A program made the translations under genes and the position numbers. DNA of 39,346 nucleotides from an uncultured Prevotellaceae bacterium (GTDB lineage: Bacteria > Bacteroidota > Bacteroidia > Bacteroidales > Bacteroidaceae). Numbering within the stretch: position 1 is the stretch's first letter; each line of letters opens with the position of its first letter. This document shows positions 16,318-23,426 of the stretch, piece after piece. Where the stretch lies: positions 1 to 39,346 of the forward strand of contig CACYQZ010000028.1 in NCBI GenBank assembly GCA_902776665.1, given 5' to 3'. Under the pieces are notes generated by a model. It was not told where the DNA came from. It was given only the letters and a program-made list of their open reading frames with translations, and searched no databases.

Positions 16318-16578
16318 ATGATGACTATTGACACCACCCATATGTGTTCGCACCTGCAGCGCAAACTATTCAATGAGGATGGAGAATATCATTCTTTTTG
16401 GACGGCTATGCTGGAAGATTCTGAGCTGACAGCAGTTGTCCGCTCTCGACAGTTGCATATCTACCGCAACGGCAAAAAGGTGTTGGTGCTGGCTGGAAAG
16501 GCTGCTCCAAAGATTATCAGAGAGGACCCGATATGTAGGTTACTGCATCTGCTTGTCAATAATCGTGAAAATCAATAG
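16318..16578 (+). CDS. small protein of unknown function
   Basis: The 86-residue product has no signal peptide or membrane helix. It contains a conserved-looking centre (VVRSRQLHIYRNGKKVLVLAG, then KIIRED), which suggests a small alpha/beta fold. The last 15 residues after RED look less ordered, so the protein may be a shortened version of a longer family member. No family is recognised. ATG 16321 is an equally possible start. The DUF1294 gene begins 11 nt after its stop, so both are probably read from the promoter at 16271. Confidence 0.6.
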   Translation: MMTIDTTHMCSHLQRKLFNEDGEYHSFWTAMLEDSELTAVVRSRQLHIYRNGKKVLVLAGKAAPKIIREDPICRLLHLLVNNRENQ

Positions 16579-16588
16579 TAGAGAAGCG

Positions 16589-16870
16589 ATGATGAATGAG
16601 GTTATATTATACTACCTGACAGGAATAAACATCTTGACTTTCCTCATCTATGGCATAGACAAGTGGAAAGCAAAGAAGGGCAAGTGGCGCATATCAGAAG
16701 CTGCGTTGCTCACTCTTGCCTTCATCGGTGGCAGTATCGGTGCATGGTTGGGAATGAAGGTTTGGCATCATAAGACGATGCATAAGAAATTCAAATATGG
16801 AGTTCCGCTCATCCTGATCGCACAAATAGCCATCGTTTTGTTTATAGGCGTCCTGCTAATCAGGAAATAA
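16589..16870 (+). CDS. DUF1294 small membrane protein
   Basis: The 93-residue product has three hydrophobic segments and the DUF1294 signature: GIDKWKAKKGKWRISE, followed by LLTLAFIGGSIGAWLGMKVWHHKT. Members are inner-membrane proteins without an assigned function, sometimes fused to cold-shock domains. Start ATG 16589 or 16592 matches the family; an earlier ATG (16436) overlaps the upstream gene out of frame and is rejected. Confidence 0.85.
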   Translation: MMNEVILYYLTGINILTFLIYGIDKWKAKKGKWRISEAALLTLAFIGGSIGAWLGMKVWHHKTMHKKFKYGVPLILIAQIAIVLFIGVLLIRK

Positions 16871-17127
16871 GGGGCAGCAAAGCTGCAAACACCTCCGACA
16901 ACTCAGTCAATTCTATTTCTGCTGCAAATTAACTATATAATGTTGAAAGTTCCAAGAAAACGAGAAAAATTATGAAATTTCTAAAACGAAAAAAGGTAGC
17001 ATCCTCCGAGCTGATGAACTATCAAATAGTTCCACGCTCTCTACGTCCAAGACGAGCGGTGCATCCCTTTCTTCGGGTGCAAAAGTAGCACTTTTTTTAA
17101 AAACCAACAAAAGACGATTGATGGTTG
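16871..17127. other. 257-nt intergenic stretch with no convincing gene
   Basis: The stretch begins with a small hairpin (GCAGC, AAA, GCTGC at 16873-16885), too weak to be called a terminator. It holds a leftward promoter-like pair at 17080-17111 that has no reading frame of useful length in front of it. A 38-codon frame at 16971-17087 has no supporting features. It may be the scar of a lost element. Confidence 0.5.
17080..17111 (-). promoter_or_regulatory. leftward promoter-like pair with no visible gene
   Basis: TTTG (17111-17108) and TACTTTTG (17087-17080), followed by CAC, are spaced 20 nt apart. Transcription would run toward the 3' end of the DUF1294 gene. No protein-coding frame follows, so it may drive a small RNA or be a relic. 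Confidence 0.4.
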
Positions 17128-17523
17128 TTATTTCCAATTATCCAATTCAAGCCCCTGAATACGTTCAAAATGCTTGAGATTAGAACTTACAAGTGTCATT
17201 TGATGGTGCACGGCAGTTGCGCCAATGAGCAAGTCGAATTGGTCAATGCGTTGGCCAGTACGTTCGAGCGTATGGCGGATTTCGCCGTATTCTTTGAAAG
17301 AAGAATAAGCAGGTATGACTTTGAACATACGCTGCACCTCTCTGATGTCTTCCAACTTGCGTTTCTTGTTATCGGCTTTGGCTAAACCGAAAAACAATTC
17401 TGCAACAGTGATTTCCGAGATATAGCAATTTTTAATGCCCACTTTCAAGAGTGTTTCGCGAACATGTCCTTCGTTGCGAAACATGGAAATACAGACGCAG
17501 GTGTCGAGCAGATATTTTGCCAT
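17128..17523 (-). CDS. VapC-like PIN-domain toxin
   Basis: The 131-residue PIN-domain protein has D7 in LLDTCVCI, E42 in TVAELFFGL and D94/D97 in RIDQFDLLIGATAV. LVSSNLKHFERI stands at the place of the usual TNN-x-x-F motif. PIN toxins of type II systems are Mg-dependent RNases, often cutting tRNA or rRNA. ATG 17523 fits the family start; an upstream ATG (17640) would overlap the partner gene. It begins 4 nt after the stop of the small partner gene, the usual antitoxin-toxin order. Confidence 0.85.
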   Translation of the reverse strand: MAKYLLDTCVCISMFRNEGHVRETLLKVGIKNCYISEITVAELFFGLAKADNKKRKLEDIREVQRMFKVIPAYSSFKEYGEIRHTLERTGQRIDQFDLLIGATAVHHQMTLVSSNLKHFERIQGLELDNWK

Positions 17524-17527
17524 ATCG

Positions 17528-17782
17528 TTACCAAGTTTCAACGGTTCGGGCATTCTCAACATTTTCTCTGCGCAACATCTCGGCATAGTCTTCTGTCGCC
17601 ATGTCGCCACCCCAATCGGTGGAGAATCGCGCAAAAACATTCTTCGGTTCTTTCTTCGTCGTGACCGCCTTTTTCATCGACTTGATTAGTTTGGAAATTA
17701 AGTCGAGTTTATCCTCGTTGGGCAGTGTTCCGAGCATTTCCATATAGGCATCGCTCACGCTAATTGTTCCTATCATTTTCAT
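17528..17782 (-). CDS. antitoxin partner of the VapC-like toxin
   Basis: The 84-residue product precedes the PIN toxin by 4 nt and shares its promoter. The N-terminal MKMIGTISVSDAYMEMLGTLP and a helical, lysine-rich middle, followed by a polar C-terminal tail, resemble the small antitoxins of Bacteroidota that pair with PIN toxins; the DNA-binding fold is not clear from the sequence. ATG 17782 is chosen because the promoter box at 17802-17809 lies just upstream; an earlier ATG (17842) lies beyond the promoter. Confidence 0.7.
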   Translation of the reverse strand: MKMIGTISVSDAYMEMLGTLPNEDKLDLISKLIKSMKKAVTTKKEPKNVFARFSTDWGGDMATEDYAEMLRRENVENARTVETW

Positions 17783-17801
17783 TTTGTTTTGATTACGATT
17801 G

Positions 17802-17809
17802 CAAAGATA
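17802..17809 (-). promoter_or_regulatory. -7 element of the VapBC-type operon
   Basis: TATCTTTG followed by CAA, 20 nt before ATG 17782. The -33 element is not clear. Confidence 0.55.
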
Positions 17810-17852
17810 CAAAATTTTTATTAAGTGAATGAATAAATACAATTATTTTTCG

Positions 17853-17860
17853 TAATTTTG
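17853..17860 (+). promoter_or_regulatory. -7 element of the lipoprotein gene at 17882
   Basis: TAATTTTG followed by CAG, 21 nt before ATG 17882. Confidence 0.5.
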
Positions 17861-17881
17861 CAGAAAATTTTGAATTTGACG

Positions 17882-18265
17882 ATGAAAAAAACGATTTTTT
17901 GTGCCATTGCAGCCCTGATGCTGATGGGTTGCCAGAAAAGTCTTGAGGAACGGGCCGAGCAAGAGGCTCGCGACTACACACGGAAATTCTGCCCCACGCC
18001 CGTCTATAACCACACGCGAACCGACAGCCTCGTGTTCGACCGGCAGTCGCTCACGTTCATCTATTATTGCACGCTGACCGACTTCATGGACGATGCGAAA
18101 CTCATCGAGGAGAACCGACAGATGCTCACCGACGGACTGCGGCAGTCGATTCAGGAATCGACGGGATTGAAGGTCTATAAGGATGCAGGCTATAGTTTCC
18201 GCTATGTGCTGCGATCGGAGAAGAGTCCCGACACAATTCTCTACGAATCGACCTTCCAAATGTAA
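17882..18265 (+). CDS. small lipoprotein of unknown function
   Basis: The 127-residue product has a lipoprotein signal peptide with lipobox LMGC (cysteine at residue 17). The mature part is charged and contains two further cysteines (FCPTP and YYCTLTD). No family is recognised, but the layout resembles other short Bacteroidales lipoproteins. ATG 17882 is preferred over 17858, which lies on the promoter box. It is convergent with the M56 gene; the terminator hairpin of that gene begins right after its stop. Confidence 0.7.
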   Translation: MKKTIFCAIAALMLMGCQKSLEERAEQEARDYTRKFCPTPVYNHTRTDSLVFDRQSLTFIYYCTLTDFMDDAKLIEENRQMLTDGLRQSIQESTGLKVYKDAGYSFRYVLRSEKSPDTILYESTFQM

Positions 18266-18300
18266 AAAAACATCCGTCCGACTCGTCGCGAGCCAGACGG
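18264..18300 (-). terminator. terminator of the blaI-M56 operon
   Basis: An imperfect stem (CCGTC and CTCG pairing with CGAG and GACGG, with an internal loop) spans 18274-18300. On the minus strand it is followed by a run of seven T (18270-18264). Confidence 0.6.
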
Positions 18301-18337
18301 AAGCCTGATGCACCATTGAAAGTGTTATAAAGAAATT

Positions 18338-20494
18338 CTATTGTAATCGGAACGATACGGGGAGGTTGTATTTCACGCGCACGGCCTTGCCATTCAGCTT
18401 GCCGGGCGTCCATTTCGGCATCGATTGAACGACGCGAAGCGCCTCGGCTTCGAGTTCTTGAATGGCTGCCCCTTCACTTGTTTCAAGTTTCTTCACGACA
18501 GTGCCGTCTTTCTCGATTTCCACCATGGTGTATTTGTTGGACTTAACGACTTTGGCATTGGAAACCGTGCCGTCTTTCTCGACAATAAACCCAACGATGA
18601 CGCGACCCTGCTCACCCATTTTCTGGGCCTCCACAGGATATTTCACGTTACTCGAAAGATATTCCATCATTGCTTTCATTCCACCAGGAAATTCGGGCAT
18701 CTGCTCTACGACCTCATAAGGTTTTTCACCAGAGGAAGCCGAAGGCTGTGCAGTCGGAGAATCGGCAGGACGGGGAGCAGGAGCCGTCTGACCATCGGTT
18801 TTCGCGGCTGGTCCATTCAACTGGTACGAAATCGGCACATTGAATTTCACGCGCACGGCCTTGCCTTTCTGCCTGCCGGGCAGCCACTTTGGCATCGACT
18901 TCACGACGCGCATCGCCTCTTCGTCGAGCAGCGGATCGACACTTTTAGCCGTCTTCACATCGCTAAGAGAGCCGTCTTTTTCCACGACAAAACCCACCAC
19001 GACACGACCCTGCAAGCCTTTTTTCTGGGCTTCCACTGGGTATTTAATGTTTTTCGACAGAAATTCCAACAGAGCCTTGTCACCGCCGGGGAATTCTGGC
19101 ATTTTCTCCACGATCTCAAACGCTTTTTCGTCGTCGTCACCTTTCGTGCCTTCTGCCTCCGTTTTCGTCTTTGTCGTGATGACAATCACGCCGTTTTCAC
19201 CCTTGCTACCCCAAAGTTTCGTAGCACTTTCTCCAGAAAGCACCGAAATTGACTCAATATTTTCATTGACCAGTTCCATCGCGCTTTCTTTCGAAACGAC
19301 ATTGCCGTCAACGACATACAATTTGTTGTCGTCGTCACTCTTCATCACGGCTTCGTGGACTTTCGTCCTGTCTGTCGTGATTTCAATGACACCATTGGCT
19401 CCTTGAGTGCCCCACTTCGATGTGGCCTCCTCTTTTTTGAGAATCTTTATCGACTTGATTTCCTCGGTTTTCAACTTTTTCACATCTTGTTTTTCAACAA
19501 TATTTCCATCGACAACGTAGAGCGTTTCATCGTCGGGTAAAGTCATTTCCGTACTTGTTTTGGACTCAATAACTTGATAATCCACCACCGTTTTTGCCGT
19601 TGCCGCCAGCGAGAGGGCAACGATGGGTACGACATAGAGCAATCTTGCCCAAGCGTACTTTGAAGATTGTTTTTTAGTCATCATAATTACACGTTTTGAA
19701 ACGATACTCGACATACTGATGCCATTGGCGACGGAGTATCCGGCATCGCCAGCAGCCTTTTGAACCAACAAGCTCAGGTATTGATAAGCGTTGAATCCTT
19801 GAGAGAGTACCCGTGCGTCAGCCTCGTACTCGTGGACGGTGCGCAGGTCTTGCCTGAGCAGCCACACCACGGGATTGAACCATTGCAGGGCTACGACCAT
19901 ATCGACAAATAGCATATCGACCGAATGGCGACAGGCCACGTGCCCACATTCGTGCGCCAATACGATGCTCTGACCGCGGGCGCCGTCGGCAAGGTCGTTT
20001 TCGTAGTCCTTGCGCGACAACACCACCGTGCGCATCCAACTGAAAGGTTTTACTTTCGCGTCGTCGGCGACAAAGAGCCTCATTCCGCCGATGTCGCCGT
20101 GGATATACGACGGCACGGCCACTTCGTGACAGCGGGCAATCAGTCGGCGCACACTCCATATATTGATTGATGTACGCGCGAGGCAGAAAGCCACGCCCAA
20201 CAGATAGACGACCGCCAGAATTGTGCCCGTCGAGTTGGAATCCTCGTCCTCGACGATTTCGCCTACCTCTGCCATGCCCACCGAAGCCGTCGGTTGCGGC
20301 ATCGAGCCGACTTCCACGGTTCGATGCACCGTCACCACACAAAGCGGCAACAGCAGCGACAAGGCGAGCGATGCCAAAAGCACCATTCGGTTGAGCCGAT
20401 GGAAGGTTTCGCGAGCCGCCAACAGCCTATAGAACATATAGAACACGGCGATGAGCAGCGCAACTTTCAAGTCGTAGTGCAGGAATGTCGTCAT
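18338..20494 (-). CDS. M56 (BlaR1-like) metallopeptidase sensor with duplicated plug-like and TonB C-terminal domains
   Basis: This is a 718-residue membrane protein. Residues 1-305 form a BlaR1/MecR1-like M56 peptidase: membrane helices near 10-27, 36-56 and 90-110, zinc motif HECGH (181-185), a downstream EYEAD (222-226) and a further helix near 283-302. Two repeats follow (about 325-375 and 391-442), each with YVVDGN, a SIKILK/SISVLS strand and GANGVI/GENGVI then ITT, like TonB-dependent receptor plug domains. Two TonB C-terminal domains follow (about 463-557 and 595-718), each with MPEFPGG, KYPVEAQ, GRV(I/V)VGF, VEKDG and the MPKW-x-PG block, separated by a proline/alanine linker. The BlaI gene precedes it by 12 nt. 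It probably senses an envelope signal and cleaves BlaI; the ligand is unknown. Confidence 0.9.
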   Translation of the reverse strand: MTTFLHYDLKVALLIAVFYMFYRLLAARETFHRLNRMVLLASLALSLLLPLCVVTVHRTVEVGSMPQPTASVGMAEVGEIVEDEDSNSTGTILAVVYLLGVAFCLARTSINIWSVRRLIARCHEVAVPSYIHGDIGGMRLFVADDAKVKPFSWMRTVVLSRKDYENDLADGARGQSIVLAHECGHVACRHSVDMLFVDMVVALQWFNPVVWLLRQDLRTVHEYEADARVLSQGFNAYQYLSLLVQKAAGDAGYSVANGISMSSIVSKRVIMMTKKQSSKYAWARLLYVVPIVALSLAATAKTVVDYQVIESKTSTEMTLPDDETLYVVDGNIVEKQDVKKLKTEEIKSIKILKKEEATSKWGTQGANGVIEITTDRTKVHEAVMKSDDDNKLYVVDGNVVSKESAMELVNENIESISVLSGESATKLWGSKGENGVIVITTKTKTEAEGTKGDDDEKAFEIVEKMPEFPGGDKALLEFLSKNIKYPVEAQKKGLQGRVVVGFVVEKDGSLSDVKTAKSVDPLLDEEAMRVVKSMPKWLPGRQKGKAVRVKFNVPISYQLNGPAAKTDGQTAPAPRPADSPTAQPSASSGEKPYEVVEQMPEFPGGMKAMMEYLSSNVKYPVEAQKMGEQGRVIVGFIVEKDGTVSNAKVVKSNKYTMVEIEKDGTVVKKLETSEGAAIQELEAEALRVVQSMPKWTPGKLNGKAVRVKYNLPVSFRLQ

Positions 20495-20506
20495 CGTTTT
20501 GCGGTT

Positions 20507-20869
20507 TTAAGTGTCTTTTTTCGCCTGAATCATATCGATGAGCGTCTGTAACTCATCCACAGAGATTTTCTCGTCGCTGACGAAGGCCGAAACCACGTTC
20601 ATGTACGAGCCTTTGAAATAGTTTTTCACCGAACTGGCAATCGTTTCCTTGCCATACTCCTGCTCGCTGATGAGCGGATAGTATTGGTAGGTCGAGCCAT
20701 ACTGCTTGTGCCCCATGTAGCCGTTTTTCTCCAATGTGCGCACCATCGTCGAAAGCGTGTTGAAATGGGGGCGCGGCTCGTCGTAATACTCCAGCAGGTC
20801 GCGAATGAACATCGGTCCGTGCTGCCAGTACAGTTTCATGATTTCATGTTCTCTTTTTGTCAGTTTCAT
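20507..20869 (-). CDS. BlaI/MecI-family transcriptional repressor
   Basis: The 120-residue winged-helix protein begins KLTKREHEIMKLYW and has the MFIRDLLEYY and HFNTLSTMVRTLEKNGYMGH segments of BlaI/MecI repressors. It should repress its own operon until cleaved by, or through, the M56 protein encoded 12 nt downstream. An inverted repeat overlaps the promoter at 20960-20989. ATG 20869 fits the family start. Confidence 0.93.
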   Translation of the reverse strand: MKLTKREHEIMKLYWQHGPMFIRDLLEYYDEPRPHFNTLSTMVRTLEKNGYMGHKQYGSTYQYYPLISEQEYGKETIASSVKNYFKGSYMNVVSAFVSDEKISVDELQTLIDMIQAKKDT

Positions 20870-20959
20870 ACTCTTTGATGGTTTAAATTATTCAACTTTT
20901 TTCATCGTCCGACCCTCGATTTTTTGAGGAGTCAGAACCATTTTTTATCAATACCTGCC

Positions 20960-20992
20960 GCAAAGATAACTACTTATATTTTATCTTGCAAC
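20960..20992 (-). promoter_or_regulatory. blaI operon promoter with candidate BlaI operator
   Basis: TATCTTTG (20968-20961) with a GTTG about 20 nt upstream forms the promoter. GCAAAGATAA (20960-20969) and TTATCTTGC (20981-20989) form a near-perfect inverted repeat spanning the -7 box and spacer. A repressor bound there would block transcription, as expected for BlaI. Confidence 0.5.
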
Positions 20993-21082
20993 TATTTTGA
21001 TTAGTTTTTCTTCATTTTTAATAAGTTTTAACCATTATGACTGATTTTTACAACATTTCTTCCATACTTCGTCGAATTTTTG

Positions 21083-21090
21083 TACTTTTG
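21083..21090 (+). promoter_or_regulatory. -7 element of the LacI-family gene
   Basis: TACTTTTG followed by CAG, 23 nt before ATG 21114. Confidence 0.55.
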
Positions 21091-21113
21091 CAGCCCGAAA
21101 CATCAAAATCGAA

Positions 21114-22178
21114 ATGACAAGAACCATCAGAATCAAGGATATTGCCGAGCGCGCAGGCGTGTCGGTGGGAACGGTCGATCGCGTGTTACACGCACGACCC
21201 AACGTGTCGCAACCAGCCCGAGAAAAGGTGGAAAAGGCGCTGAAAGAGTTGGACTACACGCCCAACGCATACGCCTCGGCACTGGCCTACAACCGCAGTT
21301 GCACGCTCTATATGCTCGTGCCCGAACACGAACAGGAAGCGCACTGGGTCGAAATTGAAGAAGGCGCGCTGAAGGCGATGGAGGCGCGGCGCGAGTTCCA
21401 CGTCGATGTGAGAATTTGCCACTACAAACGCCTCAATCCCGACTCGTTCATCGCCTGCTACGAGGCGATTCTGACCGAGAAACCCGACGGACTGGTCATC
21501 GTGCCGACCGACCTCGACACAACCCGCAGCCTCACCGACCAACTCCACGAACGCAACATTCCCTTCGTGCTGCTCGACTCGTATATGCCCGACCTGCGAC
21601 CGCTGTCGTTCTTCGGCCAAGATTCGTTTGCCAGTGGCTATTTCGCGGCGAAAGTGCTGATGATGGTGGCGTCGGGCGAGAAGGAAATTATGATAATGAA
21701 GCAGACGCAAAACGGACGGGTGACGAGTAAGCAGCAGGCCAATCGCGAGGTCGGATTCCGTCACTATATGGCCGACCATTTCCCGAAAATCGCCATTCGC
21801 GAACTGAACCTGCCGCTTTCGTGTTCGCGGAAAGCCTGTTGGCAGACATTGGAGGACTTTTTTGCGCAGCATCCGCAGATTCACCACGGCATCACGTTCA
21901 ATTCGCGTGCGTACATCGTGGGCGAATATCTGTTGAAGAAAAATCGCCGAAACATCCAAATCATGGGTTACGATATGGTGCCGAAAAATGCCGAGTGTCT
22001 GCGCGAGGGAAGCATTTCGTTCATCATCGCGCAACACGCCTATATGCAGGGCTATTCGAGCATCGACTCGCTGTTTCAAGCCATCGTTTTGAAGAAAAAA
22101 ATCAATTCGGTGAACTATATGCCGATTGAACTGTTGATGAAGGAAAACGTGGATTTCTATCGGCGGACACAATTGTGA
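21114..22178 (+). CDS. LacI-family transcriptional regulator
   Basis: The 354-residue protein starts with a LacI-type helix-turn-helix (IKDIAERAGVSVGTVDRVLH, residues 7-26) and hinge. A periplasmic-binding-protein-like sensor domain follows (LVIVPTD, PFVLLDSY, FFGQDSFASGYFAA, ITFNSRAYIVGEY). Members usually control carbohydrate use, but no sugar genes are adjacent, so the ligand and targets are unknown. Its last 77 nt are overlapped by the antisense end of the ATP-grasp-like gene. Confidence 0.9.
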   Translation: MTRTIRIKDIAERAGVSVGTVDRVLHARPNVSQPAREKVEKALKELDYTPNAYASALAYNRSCTLYMLVPEHEQEAHWVEIEEGALKAMEARREFHVDVRICHYKRLNPDSFIACYEAILTEKPDGLVIVPTDLDTTRSLTDQLHERNIPFVLLDSYMPDLRPLSFFGQDSFASGYFAAKVLMMVASGEKEIMIMKQTQNGRVTSKQQANREVGFRHYMADHFPKIAIRELNLPLSCSRKACWQTLEDFFAQHPQIHHGITFNSRAYIVGEYLLKKNRRNIQIMGYDMVPKNAECLREGSISFIIAQHAYMQGYSSIDSLFQAIVLKKKINSVNYMPIELLMKENVDFYRRTQL

Positions 22179-23277
22179 GCCGGTGGCGGTCGGTGTAGTC
22201 GATGCGCATCAAGCGCGCCGGCGTGGATTCGTCGCAAGGAATCGCGAGGGCTGCGTGGCCCATCGTGCGGCGAAGGTTCAGTTCGACGCAGGGGTGCAGG
22301 GCAATTTCCATTTTTTCAGCACATTTTTTTGAGTCATTGCGAACGACCATCATATCGATGCCGAAAGGCCCTGAATATCGGCCTTGCAGAGCCGTTTTCA
22401 GCAATTCGACGATGGCTTCGCGAAGTTCTTCTACTACCTTTTCGGGTACAAATTCTGACAAAATTTTGCGTTTTTCGCGTTCCGAAGCAATGAGGTTGCC
22501 CATGTAGGCTCCATTGTTCGTGACAAACAGCGACAAACCCTTGTAAACAATGCTGCCGTCGGCCTTCGCGTCGAACTCCATCGCAAAATCCGCAATTTTC
22601 TCGTAAAAAGGCTCGACCATCACGCCGCCCTGCTGCTCGACGACACGACGCGCCCACGATAGATTTCGGTCGAATTGTGTGGCGTTGAAAGCATAGCGAA
22701 TGCCCCGTCCGCTACTGCTCCACGGCGATTTCAGCACGATTTTTGAAACTGATTCAAAAGCATTCTCATTGTGAAGAATTTCGTCGAAATCCAAGTCGTT
22801 TTCATCCGAAATATAGCGCGAAATGCCCACCGTCGGCCACGAAATTCGCGTTCGCAAGGCTGGAAGCAAGTTTTCCGCCGCCCATTTTCGGTTGCTCAAG
22901 CGTCGAATCGTTTGAAGTCGCTCTTCCGACGGACAAAAATCTGCCAATCCTGCCTTCGTCAGCGTTTCCACGACGCCCCAATCCCAGCCCCACGGCTCGA
23001 TTTCGAGGTTTTTCAAACTTTTTTCAGCCCTCACCCACCGCCGCAAATCGTCTTCAGAAACGAACCGAACCGCAGCCATCAGCGTTCCGAACGCTTTCGA
23101 CTGCCGCACGGCCTCATCGACATCCTCGACCAGCACGAAATCGCCGTCATCGGCCCACAGCGCAGGCAGAAAACCGAGGTCGTGCCGCAGTTGCCGCGCC
23201 GCGCTCGGTGCTGTGAATCGCTTGACGTCGGTGGCCAGCGCAATGTCGTGTTCGGGATTAAAAAAATGCAGTTTCAC
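22102..23277 (-). CDS. ATP-grasp-like protein of unknown function
   Basis: The 391-residue protein starts (V/M)KLHFFNPEHDIALA and resembles a Bacteroidota family that may adopt an ATP-grasp fold. VLKSPWSSSGRGIRY (about 180-195) looks like the nucleotide-binding glycine loop, VMVEPFYEKIADFAMEF and GPFGIDMMVV follow, and HPCVELNLRRTMGHAAL could carry the metal-binding E-x-N. Substrate is unknown. The start is a GTG at 23277; the codons upstream run straight into an in-frame TAA that is part of the promoter box. The C-terminal 25 residues read antisense to the LacI gene end and look non-conserved. Confidence 0.65.
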   Translation of the reverse strand: MKLHFFNPEHDIALATDVKRFTAPSAARQLRHDLGFLPALWADDGDFVLVEDVDEAVRQSKAFGTLMAAVRFVSEDDLRRWVRAEKSLKNLEIEPWGWDWGVVETLTKAGLADFCPSEERLQTIRRLSNRKWAAENLLPALRTRISWPTVGISRYISDENDLDFDEILHNENAFESVSKIVLKSPWSSSGRGIRYAFNATQFDRNLSWARRVVEQQGGVMVEPFYEKIADFAMEFDAKADGSIVYKGLSLFVTNNGAYMGNLIASEREKRKILSEFVPEKVVEELREAIVELLKTALQGRYSGPFGIDMMVVRNDSKKCAEKMEIALHPCVELNLRRTMGHAALAIPCDESTPARLMRIDYTDRHRLTIVSADRNPRFPSSTVQSAYSSPN

Positions 23278-23281
23278 TTGA

Positions 23282-23313
23282 CAAAATTACAAAGAAAAAC
23301 GGAATCTGACAAA
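23282..23313 (-). promoter_or_regulatory. promoter abutting the GTG start of the ATP-grasp-like gene
   Basis: TTTG (23313-23310) and TAATTTTG (23289-23282) are spaced 20 nt apart. Only 4 nt separate the box from GTG 23277, so the transcript should begin at or near the start codon. The TAA of the box is an in-frame stop, which rules out an upstream start. Confidence 0.6.
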
Positions 23314-23330
23314 TTTTTGTTCTATCTTTC

Positions 23331-23361
23331 ATTGCTTTATTAAAAATAAATAGTACCTTTG
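23331..23361 (+). promoter_or_regulatory. promoter of nifJ
   Basis: ATTG (23331-23334) and TACCTTTG (23354-23361) are spaced 19 nt apart, with a leader of about 60 nt before ATG 23427. Confidence 0.6.
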
Positions 23362-23426
23362 CAACGTTTTAAAACAAAATCATCATTTTTAGGTATTGAC
23401 ATAACTTACTTAATACATTTCAAAAC

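Noticed and set aside
16873-16885. GCAGC-AAA-GCTGC hairpin after the DUF1294 gene as a terminator
   Set aside because: The stem is only 5 bp and no T run follows.
16971-17087. 38-codon frame starting MKFLKRKK between the DUF1294 and PIN genes
   Set aside because: No promoter on its strand, no homology recognised and biased basic composition; it ends in the promoter-like box of the other strand.
18338-20494. The M56-TonB protein as a beta-lactam resistance sensor
   Set aside because: No beta-lactamase or penicillin-binding protein gene is nearby and the C-terminal sensor is TonB/plug-like, not a penicillin-binding domain.
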